Both the position numbers and the translations under genes were made by a program. From assembly GCF_014646335.1 (NCBI RefSeq), contig NZ_BMNG01000023.1, forward strand, positions 1 through 40,925: 40,925 bases of DNA, given 5' to 3'. Shown here one piece after another: positions 14,132-20,761 of this stretch. The stretch comes from Streptomyces lasiicapitis. GTDB lineage: Bacteria > Actinomycetota > Actinomycetes > Streptomycetales > Streptomycetaceae. The first letter of the stretch is position 1. The number at the start of each line of letters is the position of its first letter. The notes beneath the pieces are model-generated. The model made no database searches, was not told the origin of the DNA, and was given only the letters and a program-made list of their open reading frames with translations.

Positions 14132-15487
14132 TCACAGTTCTCCGAAGGTCAGCCGGGACACCCATTTGGTGTTCAGTACGCCCGGTGCGGCGGGCACGAT
14201 GACGCGGGCCGGGTAGCCGTGGTCCGGGGTGAGGTCGGCGCCGTTGACGCGCAGGGCGAGCAGCGAGCGGGCGTCGCGCACCTGGTTGTCGCGCAGGGCG
14301 GCCCTGCGGAAGGCACCGCGCAGTTGGAGGGACTCCACGAGGACGGCGGGCGGCTCGTGCGCGTACCCGGCGAGCGCGGCGAGGTCCCGCAGCCGTACGC
14401 CGCTCCACGCCTGGTCGGACGTCGACCAGCCCTCGACGCAGGCGATGGGCAGGTCGGCGGAGTGCTGGGCGAGGTCGAGCAGGTCGGCGCGGGTGAGGCG
14501 CACGGTGCGGCCGGGGCCGGTGACGACGAGCCGCCAGGCCTCGCCGGTGCGGTCCGCGCCGACGCCCACGGACCGGGCGGTCTTGTTGACCTGGAAGGCG
14601 CCGGGCCCCCGCCCCGGCTCGGCACCGCCGTGCGGGGCGAACAGGGCGGTGGCGCGCGGCCAGCCGTCGAAGCTCTGCCCCGCGGTCGTACCGAAGAGCA
14701 GCAGGGAGCCGCCGCCGACCAGGCCGAGCGCGCCGCGCCGGGACACGGTGGGCTCGGCGGGCCGGGGCGTGACGAGCCCGGAGCCCTCGTCGGGTTCGGG
14801 CTCGACCAGCACGGGCTGCTCGCCCGGCACCGGCTCGCGCCTGTCATGGGTGCGCAACTGCTCCCGCAGCCCGCGCTCACGCAGCACCCGCACCGTCGTC
14901 GGCAGCTTCAGCACCGCGTGGACGACGAAGGCCCCGAAGAACACCCACGCGCCGTAGAAGTGCAGCGGGTAGAAGGAGCCGGGGAAGAGGTACTCCAGCT
15001 GCACGTTGAGGACGCCGGTCGCGAACTCGAAGAGCGCGCCGCCCACCAGGAGCAGCAGCGAGAGCCGCTCCAGCGCGTGGCCGACGGACCGCGCAGGGGG
15101 AAGCGCGAACAGCTTCGGCAGCACCGACCACAGCTTGGCGAGCAGCACCGGGATCAGCGTGATGCCGACGGTGACGTGCAGGCCCTGGATGAGCCGGTAC
15201 AGCCAGTGCGGGTCGGTGGGCCAGTCGAAGAGGTAGAAGCCGAGCAGGCCCTTGTCGGGCGTCTTGTCGTTGACCGACGCGAGATCCGGGTTGTACGCGG
15301 CGTACGACAGCAGTCCGGTGACGAACAGCAGCGTCATCCCGAACAGCAGCACCGTGCCGAGCACGGCGGTGAACCAGGGGCCGCGCACCGGGCTGCGCCA
15401 GAAGCCCGGGGACGACGGCGACACCGGTCCCGACGGTGTGCGGGCCCGGAGCCCGGCCAGGAGGGAAGGGGTGGGTTCGTGGCCCAT
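14132..15487 (-). CDS. Cytochrome-b561-like/molybdopterin oxidoreductase fusion
   Basis: Of the 451 residues, about 1-200 form a four-helix membrane domain with His in GLHVTVG and LHFYGAWVFFGAFVVH as likely haem ligands. A Pro/Glu-rich linker, SRRGALGLVGGGSLLLFG (a further helix with Arg-Arg) and a sulfite-oxidase-type molybdopterin domain (about 270-451) follow. The domain has PIACVEGWS with Cys350 as the expected molybdenum ligand, SGVRLRDLAALAG and DLTPDHGYPARVIVPAAPGVLNTKWVSRL. The MoCo domain would be outside and the haem domain in the membrane, as in YedYZ but fused in one chain. ATG 15487 follows GAGGA. It is divergent from the GT-C-like gene and has two TKACG boxes upstream. The substrate is unknown; sulfite or an S-oxide is only a family guess. 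Confidence 0.9.
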   Translation of the reverse strand: MGHEPTPSLLAGLRARTPSGPVSPSSPGFWRSPVRGPWFTAVLGTVLLFGMTLLFVTGLLSYAAYNPDLASVNDKTPDKGLLGFYLFDWPTDPHWLYRLIQGLHVTVGITLIPVLLAKLWSVLPKLFALPPARSVGHALERLSLLLLVGGALFEFATGVLNVQLEYLFPGSFYPLHFYGAWVFFGAFVVHAVLKLPTTVRVLRERGLREQLRTHDRREPVPGEQPVLVEPEPDEGSGLVTPRPAEPTVSRRGALGLVGGGSLLLFGTTAGQSFDGWPRATALFAPHGGAEPGRGPGAFQVNKTARSVGVGADRTGEAWRLVVTGPGRTVRLTRADLLDLAQHSADLPIACVEGWSTSDQAWSGVRLRDLAALAGYAHEPPAVLVESLQLRGAFRRAALRDNQVRDARSLLALRVNGADLTPDHGYPARVIVPAAPGVLNTKWVSRLTFGEL

Positions 15488-15590
15488 GGGTGCGTCCTCT
15501 GGGTGCGTCCTCGACGGTCCGCGCGACGTGGATCCGTCGCCTTGCCCCGACCGTAAGGCGCGTGACCTGCGGTTCGGCCGCCACAACTCA

Positions 15591-15606
15591 TGACGAAACG
15601 CTGACG
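15591..15606 (+). promoter_or_regulatory. Box 3 of the TKACG-N6-KGACG set
   Basis: TGACGAAACGCTGACG, half-sites 11 nt apart, in the 220-nt gap between the oxidoreductase gene (start 15487, reverse) and the GT-C-like gene (start 15708, forward). It is closest to the oxidoreductase, 104 nt upstream of its start. Confidence 0.6.
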
Positions 15607-15641
15607 GATCAGCCGCGGCCGCCGGATGCCGCAGCAAGATC

Positions 15642-15657
15642 TGACGGTTCGGTGACG
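15642..15657 (+). promoter_or_regulatory. Box 4 of the TKACG-N6-KGACG set
   Basis: TGACGGTTCGGTGACG, half-sites 11 nt apart, merging into the 18-nt block CGGTGACGCGGGGCCGCG (15650-15667) that is identical to 8221-8238. The block starts 46 nt before the -10 box here and 46 nt before the -10 box of the epimerase gene. Confidence 0.68.
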
Positions 15658-15695
15658 CGGGGCCGCGCGACCGCCTCCGAGCCCCTCCGGCGGCC

Positions 15696-15701
15696 TACCG
15701 T
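15696..15701 (+). promoter_or_regulatory. -10 box of a leaderless promoter (GT-C-like gene)
   Basis: TACCGT ends 6 nt before GTG 15708, and no ribosome-binding sequence is present. The arrangement mirrors the epimerase promoter at 8267. Confidence 0.6.
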
Positions 15702-15707
15702 GCCAGC

Positions 15708-17075
15708 GTGAACCGCCAAGAACCACGCACACCGGGCGCGCGCCGCGACCTCGTCGTCGCCGCGCTCGCCGTCCTCCTCGTCACCGCGGCCGTCGTCGTC
15801 GGCCGGATCCTGGAGGACCGCGACGGCAGCCTGCACGTCAACTGGCCACCCCTGTACGCCAAGTGGGACCCGCACCTCGGTCCGGGAACTCCGGCCGCGC
15901 TCGCCGTGGCCGCCGCGGTCGTCGCGTACGGGCCCGCGCTCGCCGCGCGCCTGCCCTGGCGGGCGCTCCTCGTGTCGGCGTGGGCGGCGTCCACGGCCTG
16001 GATCTGGTCGCTCGCGCTCGTCGACGGCTGGCACCGCGGCGTCGCCGAACGCCTCACCACGAAGTACGAGTACCTGCGGGTCATCGACCGCTTCGACGAC
16101 ATTCCGGCGACGCTGCGGGACTTCACCCAGCACATCGTGCAGGTCCCCGGCGAGTACCACTGGCCCGCGCACACCGCGGGCCATCCGCCCGCCGCGCCGC
16201 TGACGTTCGTGTTCCTGGACCGGATCGGCCTCGGCGGTGGCGGGTGGGCGGGCGCGTTCGTGATCACGGCGGGCAGCACGGTGGCGGTGGCGGTGCTCCT
16301 CACGCTGCGGGCCCTCGGGGACGAGGCGGTGGCGCGGCGTGCGGCGCCGTTCCTGGTGCTCGCGCCGGCCGCGGTGTGGATGGGGGCGTCGGCGGACGGC
16401 TACTTCGCGGCCGTCGCGGCCTGGATGATCGCGCTGCTCGCGCTCTCCGCGACGCGCGCGGTCCGCTCCCCCGCCCTGGCCGCGACCGGCGCGGGCCTCC
16501 TGTTCGGCCTGACCTGCTACCTGTCGTACGGCCTGACGCTCTTCGCGGTGGTCGCCGCCGGTGTGCTGCTCATCGCCCGGACGGCGCGCCCGCTGCCGTA
16601 CTTCGCGGCGGGCGCGGTGGTGGTGCCGCTGGTGTTCACGGCACTCGGCTTCAACTGGTGGGAGGCGTACCACCTGTTGGTGGACCGCTACTACCAGGGG
16701 GCGGCCGGGGTGCGCCCGTACTGGTACTGGATCTGGGCCAATCCGGCGTGCACCGTCTTCATCGTCGGGCTCGCGACGGTGGCGGGTCTGCGGCGGTCGG
16801 TCGCGGCGGCGCCGGGTGCGGTACGCCGGTGGCGCGCCGGAGACAGCACGGCGGCGGACCGCCTGGTGGGCCTGGTGCTCGTCGCCCTGCTCGCGGTCGC
16901 CGCCGCGGACCTGTCCGGCATGAGCAAGGCGGAGACGGAGCGCATCTGGCTGCCGTTCGCCGTCCTCCTGCTGCCCGCCGCCGCGCTGCTGCCGCGCCCG
17001 TCCGCGCGGGCGTGGCTGACGGCGCAGGCAGTGCTCGCCCTGGCCGTCAACCACCTGTTGTTCACCGGCTGGTGA
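15708..17075 (+). CDS. Polytopic membrane protein, GT-C glycosyltransferase-like
   Basis: This 455-residue protein has about ten hydrophobic segments spread from residue 16 to the C-terminus. After the second segment comes a hydrophilic loop with DRFDDIPATLRDFTQHIVQVPGEYHWPAHTAGHPPAAPL; the acidic residues and HPPA look like the first extracytoplasmic loop of GT-C lipid-sugar-dependent transferases (GT39/GT87 types). It has no PMT or ArnT name I can give with certainty. GTG 15708 is likely leaderless. It follows the oxidoreductase divergently and shares an 18-nt promoter block with the epimerase gene. If it is a GT-C, it would take the lipid-linked sugar that the GT2 makes and transfer it outside the cell. 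It is convergent with the phytase gene, with a gap of only 12 nt. Confidence 0.78.
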   Translation: MNRQEPRTPGARRDLVVAALAVLLVTAAVVVGRILEDRDGSLHVNWPPLYAKWDPHLGPGTPAALAVAAAVVAYGPALAARLPWRALLVSAWAASTAWIWSLALVDGWHRGVAERLTTKYEYLRVIDRFDDIPATLRDFTQHIVQVPGEYHWPAHTAGHPPAAPLTFVFLDRIGLGGGGWAGAFVITAGSTVAVAVLLTLRALGDEAVARRAAPFLVLAPAAVWMGASADGYFAAVAAWMIALLALSATRAVRSPALAATGAGLLFGLTCYLSYGLTLFAVVAAGVLLIARTARPLPYFAAGAVVVPLVFTALGFNWWEAYHLLVDRYYQGAAGVRPYWYWIWANPACTVFIVGLATVAGLRRSVAAAPGAVRRWRAGDSTAADRLVGLVLVALLAVAAADLSGMSKAETERIWLPFAVLLLPAAALLPRPSARAWLTAQAVLALAVNHLLFTGW

Positions 17076-17087
17076 GGCCGGGGCGGG

Positions 17088-18125
17088 TCACACCTTGTCG
17101 GTGATCCGCTCCAGCGGTACGTACTTGAAGTTCTGGTTGCCGCTGCCGCCGGGCGAGCCGTTGGAGCCGTCCTGGCAGATGAACACGCCCTTGGGGAAGG
17201 CGGAGCCGAGGGCCGTGTCGGTGGCGTCGATGCCGTCGGTGTCCTCGCAGTCGTCGGCGGCGGTGCCGGAGGCCACGCCGAAGCGGCCGAGGTAGGCGCC
17301 GCTGCCGCGGTCGTACACGGTGAAGTCGTTGCTGCCCTGCGAGGACACGAAGAGCCGGTTCCCCGCGGCGGTGATGCCCTCGGTGTCGGCGGTGATGTGG
17401 CCGCCGGAGCCCGTCGAGTCGAGCTTGGTGCGGGTGGTTCCCGCGCCCGGCTCGGCGCCGTAGACCCACACGCCGACGTCCTCCTCGCCGAGGTACAGCT
17501 TGCCGGTGGTCTCGTCGGCGTAGCAGCCCTCGACGGCGGATCCGGCGTCGAACAGCCGCACGGACTTGGCGGTCACCGTGTCGCCGCTGACGGCCAGTTC
17601 CCACTGCTCGACGCGGCCCGAGGTGGAGTTCGGGTAGGCGTAGAGCTTGCCGGACTGCGGCGAGGTGTAGAGGCAGATGCCGTGCGCGGTGACCTCGGTC
17701 GGCACGTCCTTGAGGTGCTTGAGCTGCCGCGTCGCCGGGTCGATGCGGTAGACGTGCATCGCGCCGTCGCCGCCCGCGGCCTCGTCGTCCGCGGACACGA
17801 CCACGTTGCCGCGTACGTCGACGTTGTTGCCGTAGTCCCCGCTGATCCGCTGGATCCGGGCGCCCTTGAGGTCGTACACCTCGAGCGCGCCCTTCTTGTC
17901 CGTGGCCACCACGACGGACTTGCCCGGGTCGCTCGGGTGCACCCAGATCGCCGGGTCGTCGGCGGCGTCGCCGCTGTGCGAGACGGGCGCCGTCTCCACG
18001 GTCGCGGTGACGTCGAAGTCCGCGGCCGCCTGCGCGGGTATCGCGGCCTGCAGCACGAGTCCGGCCGCGCCGGCCAGGGCGCTCGCGGAGAGCAGGGAGG
18101 TACGGAGCTTACGGGTGACGGGCAC
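17088..18125 (-). CDS. Secreted beta-propeller phytase (3-phytase)
   Basis: This 345-residue protein has a basic N-terminus, a hydrophobic core (LLSASALAGAAGLVLQAAIPA) and an AQA-type cleavage site near residue 34, so it is exported. The mature part has DDPAIWVHP, GDYGNNVDVR, TAHGICLY, GCYADETTGKLYLGEEDVGVWVY and ADTEGITAA, repeated acidic blades of the BPP fold that bind calcium and phytate. It releases phosphate from phytate. GTG 18125 follows GAGGACACACC. A two-unit PHO box lies 68-89 nt upstream, so PhoP control under phosphate starvation is expected. It sits downstream of the ornithine-lipid genes, which save phosphate in other bacteria, with a separate promoter in the 97-nt gap. Confidence 0.95.
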   Translation of the reverse strand: MPVTRKLRTSLLSASALAGAAGLVLQAAIPAQAAADFDVTATVETAPVSHSGDAADDPAIWVHPSDPGKSVVVATDKKGALEVYDLKGARIQRISGDYGNNVDVRGNVVVSADDEAAGGDGAMHVYRIDPATRQLKHLKDVPTEVTAHGICLYTSPQSGKLYAYPNSTSGRVEQWELAVSGDTVTAKSVRLFDAGSAVEGCYADETTGKLYLGEEDVGVWVYGAEPGAGTTRTKLDSTGSGGHITADTEGITAAGNRLFVSSQGSNDFTVYDRGSGAYLGRFGVASGTAADDCEDTDGIDATDTALGSAFPKGVFICQDGSNGSPGGSGNQNFKYVPLERITDKV

Positions 18126-18192
18126 CGGTGTGTCCTCTTCGTCAGGGGGGTGGTCGGGTGAAGCGCACCGAGCGTGCCAGCGGTGCGCGAGC

Positions 18193-18214
18193 GGGCCGTG
18201 AACACGAGTTGAAC
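18193..18214 (-). promoter_or_regulatory. PHO box (PhoP site) of the phytase gene
   Basis: On the reverse strand, two adjacent 11-nt direct repeats, GTTCAACTCGT and GTTCACGGCCC, match the Streptomyces PHO-box unit, which begins GTTCA(Y)(Y). They are 68-89 nt before the phytase start, where a -35-overlapping activator site is expected. Confidence 0.8.
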
Positions 18215-18222
18215 GTGCGCGG

Positions 18223-19026
18223 TCACACGCCGTGGTGAGGGTGCGTCCGCGTCTCCCCCCTGCACACCGCCGCCCAAGCCCCCGCCGCCAGCGTCTTCCT
18301 GTCGTTGCCGTACAGCGGCGTGTGGGTCGTGACCCGCACCGTGAGGCCCCGGGAGACGGCCACCCGTCGCAGCGAGCGCCCGAAGCCCTCGTCGCCGAGG
18401 AACGCCGCCGATGTGCTGGCCCGCCCGTCCTGGCGGTACCCCACCGTCACGGGCCGCACGGGCACCCCCGCGTCCACCGCGGCCTGGAACGCGGCGCGCC
18501 GGAACCGTCCGGCGGGGACCGCGCACCACGTCGTGGCCTGCGGGAAGACGAGCACGGACCGGCCGGACGCCAGCGTCTTGGCCAACTCGCCGACCATCAG
18601 CGGCAGTTCACGCCGTCCGCCCTCGCGGTCGATGAACTGCGTGCCCAGGCGCCGGGCGAGCGTGCCGACGACGGGCCAGCGGCCCACCTCCTTCTTGGCG
18701 ACGAAGGACACCGGCTCGACGGCGAGCAGCGCGACGACGTCCAGCCACGAGATGTGATTGGCGACGATCAGCGTGCCGGCGTCGGCACCGGGCACGCTCA
18801 ACGGCGCGTGGGCCGCCTCCAGTTCGACGCCCAGCGCCCGCAGCACGCGCCGCGCCTGCACGCGGGGCGCGACGTCCCCGGCGAGGCGTTCGCCCAGGAG
18901 CAGGCTCCGGGTCAGCTCGCGGGCGAGGGCCGCGTACCGCCCCGCGGTCTCGGCGGGCCCCACCCTGGACGGCGGCCGCACCGCGCAGGACCGTGGACAG
19001 CCCGCGTCCACGGCCCAGGGGTTCAC
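18223..19026 (-). CDS. olsA: Lyso-ornithine-lipid O-acyltransferase (OlsA-like, PlsC family)
   Basis: This 267-residue protein is a PlsC-type acyltransferase. The HX4D motif is NHISWLD (H91, D96), with FVAKKEVGRWPVVG next, FIDREGG, and FPQATT in the place of FPEGTR, so the Glu is replaced by Gln-Ala. That substitution occurs in the OlsA branch and should be noted. GTG 19026 follows GGAGGA and overlaps the OlsB stop (GTGA). Together they would make ornithine lipid: OlsB forms the amide, then this enzyme esterifies the 3-hydroxy group. An alternative is a plain lysophosphatidate acyltransferase, but the coupling to OlsB argues for ornithine lipid. The C-terminal 70 residues are basic and probably membrane-peripheral. 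Confidence 0.85.
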   Translation of the reverse strand: MNPWAVDAGCPRSCAVRPPSRVGPAETAGRYAALARELTRSLLLGERLAGDVAPRVQARRVLRALGVELEAAHAPLSVPGADAGTLIVANHISWLDVVALLAVEPVSFVAKKEVGRWPVVGTLARRLGTQFIDREGGRRELPLMVGELAKTLASGRSVLVFPQATTWCAVPAGRFRRAAFQAAVDAGVPVRPVTVGYRQDGRASTSAAFLGDEGFGRSLRRVAVSRGLTVRVTTHTPLYGNDRKTLAAGAWAAVCRGETRTHPHHGV

Positions 19027-19913
19027 GCGCTCCTCCCGGGCACGGCGCTGCCGCGCGCAGCTTCCCCGCGCGCAGGTTCCCCGTGCTCCGGATTCCCAAG
19101 GAAGAACCGGCGGTGCCGCTCGCTCAGCCGCTCGGTGTCGAGCAGCACGAAGAAGTCGGCGGAGTCGAACTCCGGGTCGTGTGCGGGCGCCCCGCACATC
19201 CAGGCGCCGAGGCGGAGGTAGCCGCGCAGCAGGGGCGGCAGGTCGGCGTAGGCGGGCCGGTGGCCCGAGCGGTCGCCGGGCGTCCACGGGCGGTGCGGGT
19301 GCACGCGCAGTTCGGGCGGCGATGCGTGCTTGGCGTCGCCGAGCAGCCAGGCGCTGGCGGCCGCGGTACCGCCGTCGCCGAGCGGCACGGAGGCGCAGCC
19401 GGCGAGGTAGCGGTGGCCGGAGAGCAGGACGTAGCGGGCCATGGCCGACCACATCAGGTTGATCACGGCGCCGGAGCGGTGGTCGGGGTGCACGCAGGAG
19501 CGTCCGGCCTCGATGGTGGCGGAGCGCAGCGGCCGCAGCGCGGAGAGGTCGAACTCGCCGTCGGAGTACGCCGTCTCGGTGCGGCCGGGCGGGATGAGCC
19601 GGTAGGTGCCGACGATGTCGCCGCTCGTGGTGTCGGTGATGATCAGGTGGTCCGCGAGCTCGTCGAACGCGTCGATGTCGTGCCCGGCAAGCGGCGTGTC
19701 GAGGCGGGCGCCCATCTCCTCGCCGAACACCTGGAAGCGCAGGCGCTGGGCGGCCCGGATCTGCTCCTCGGAGTGGGCGATGGAGGGTACGTAGGCGGGG
19801 GCGTCGGGCGCGGCCGGCGCTCCAACGGCAGGCGCACCGACGGCGGGGACGGGGACGGCCGCCGGGGTGGCGGGAGCGGCCGCGGGGGCGGGAGTGACGG
19901 GTGTCGCGGGCAT
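19023..19913 (-). CDS. olsB: L-ornithine N-alpha-acyltransferase (OlsB-like, GNAT fold)
   Basis: This 296-residue protein has a Pro/Ala-rich N-terminal tail with APAVGAPAVGAPAAPDAPA, then QIRAAQRLRFQVFGEEMGARL, DELADHLIITD, GDIVGTYRLIPP, IEAGRSCVHPDHRSGAVINLMWSAMARY, the core of the hemolysin-like GNAT acyltransferases that use acyl-ACP to N-acylate ornithine. It ends after ADFFVLLDTERLSERHRRFFLG. ATG 19913 follows GGAGAA; upstream frame extensions are low complexity. The stop overlaps the olsA-like start. Ornithine lipids replace phospholipids when phosphate is scarce. The long 5' gap (19914-20346) holds a candidate PHO box at 20158-20179. Confidence 0.87.
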   Translation of the reverse strand: MPATPVTPAPAAAPATPAAVPVPAVGAPAVGAPAAPDAPAYVPSIAHSEEQIRAAQRLRFQVFGEEMGARLDTPLAGHDIDAFDELADHLIITDTTSGDIVGTYRLIPPGRTETAYSDGEFDLSALRPLRSATIEAGRSCVHPDHRSGAVINLMWSAMARYVLLSGHRYLAGCASVPLGDGGTAAASAWLLGDAKHASPPELRVHPHRPWTPGDRSGHRPAYADLPPLLRGYLRLGAWMCGAPAHDPEFDSADFFVLLDTERLSERHRRFFLGNPEHGEPARGEAARGSAVPGRSA

Positions 19914-20157
19914 GACATGTTCTCCGTTCGATGGGGACGGACGGGGAGTCCGCTGAAACCGACGGGCAGGAGTGGGGGGAGGGACCGGCGGGGGAACAAC
20001 ATGGAGCGGGGAGCCGGTGGGACGAGTGGTGCCGCGGAGCCGGGTGCGGAAGCGCGGACGTACGGGGAGACTGCGGCCGACAGGGAAGGGCGCCTGTTCA
20101 GCACGGTGACCGCCCCGGCTGAACTGCGCACAAGGTTCGCGAGACCGATCGTGCCGA

Positions 20158-20179
20158 CCCTCGTGAGCATCAGGTGAAC
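20158..20179 (-). promoter_or_regulatory. Candidate PHO box upstream of olsB
   Basis: On the reverse strand GTTCACCTGAT is followed by GCTCACGAGGG, two 11-nt units, the second with one mismatch in the GTTCA core. It is about 245 nt before the olsB start, so a long leader would be needed, and that distance weakens the call. The 433-nt gap 19914-20346 is otherwise without a gene I can support; a short reverse-strand ORF from 20170 (starting MLTRVGTIGLANLVRSSAGA) could not be confirmed. Confidence 0.4.
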
Positions 20180-20346
20180 GGCGGTGGACGGAACCAGGCC
20201 GCGCGCCCCTCCCGGCGCGGGCGCCGCACACCCCGCCCGCCCCCACCCGACACGGGCGCCACGCACCCCGTCCCGGCCCGCCGGATACGGTCGTCCCACG
20301 CCCGCCGCCGCCCCCGGCGGCGGCGCCACGGGAGGGAGCGCACCGC

Positions 20347-20760
20347 ATGATGGGCAGCAAGCAGCTCAAGATCGGCCTGCGGGTCACGGACCTCAAGGCT
20401 TCCGGCGACCTCTACCTGAAGCTCGGCTTCCGCGAGCTGCCGAACGACGAGCAGCCGCACCTGCGCTATCTCACGTTCGGCCACACCTGGCTGATCCTGT
20501 CCGCCATGGACGCGCACGGGTTCTACGACGAGGAGCGCGGCGAGGCGGCACGCCGGGGCCCGCTCGGCCTCGGCTTCACCCTGGCCGTGCCGGTGCCCGA
20601 CCTCGACGCCGCCCACGCCCTGTGGCGCGCCGAGGGCCTGCCCGTCGTCTCGGAGCCCGAGGACACGGACTGGGCGCGGGTCTTCGTGGGCCTGGACCCG
20701 GACGGCTACGAGGTGTCGTTCGAGCAGTTCCACGAGGAGTACCGGGGCGGGCGGGGCTGA
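20347..20760 (+). CDS. VOC-superfamily protein (glyoxalase/bleomycin-resistance fold)
   Basis: This 137-residue protein has two beta-alpha-beta-beta-beta modules: KIGLRVTDLKASGDLYLKLGFRELPND then YLTFGHTWLILSAM, and LAVPVPDLDAAHALWRAEGLPVVSEPED then ARVFVGLDPDGYEVSFEQF. It is a single VOC domain and would act as a dimer. The usual metal-binding His/Glu set is not clearly complete, so enzyme activity is uncertain; a small-molecule-binding or resistance role is equally possible. ATG 20347 follows GGAGGGAG at 20331-20338; the second ATG at 20350 is an alternative. The CoA-transferase gene starts one nt after the stop, so the two are one transcript. Confidence 0.88.
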   Translation: MMGSKQLKIGLRVTDLKASGDLYLKLGFRELPNDEQPHLRYLTFGHTWLILSAMDAHGFYDEERGEAARRGPLGLGFTLAVPVPDLDAAHALWRAEGLPVVSEPEDTDWARVFVGLDPDGYEVSFEQFHEEYRGGRG

Positions 20761-20761
20761 C

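Noticed and set aside
15609..17054. 481-residue reverse frame across the GT-C-like gene
   Set aside because: Arg/Asp/Gly shadow frame; the forward frame encodes regular membrane helices.
20100..20140. Further PHO-like site (GTTCAGCC ... GGTCACC) upstream of olsB
   Set aside because: The two units are 13 nt apart, not 11.
20100..20170. Short reverse ORF starting MLTRVGTIGLANLVRSSAGA upstream of olsB
   Set aside because: No family match or ribosome site; its start overlaps the candidate PHO box. Kept only as a remark.
20281..20340. GC hairpin before the VOC gene as a riboswitch
   Set aside because: A simple GCCGCCG/CGGCGGC run with no conserved aptamer pattern.
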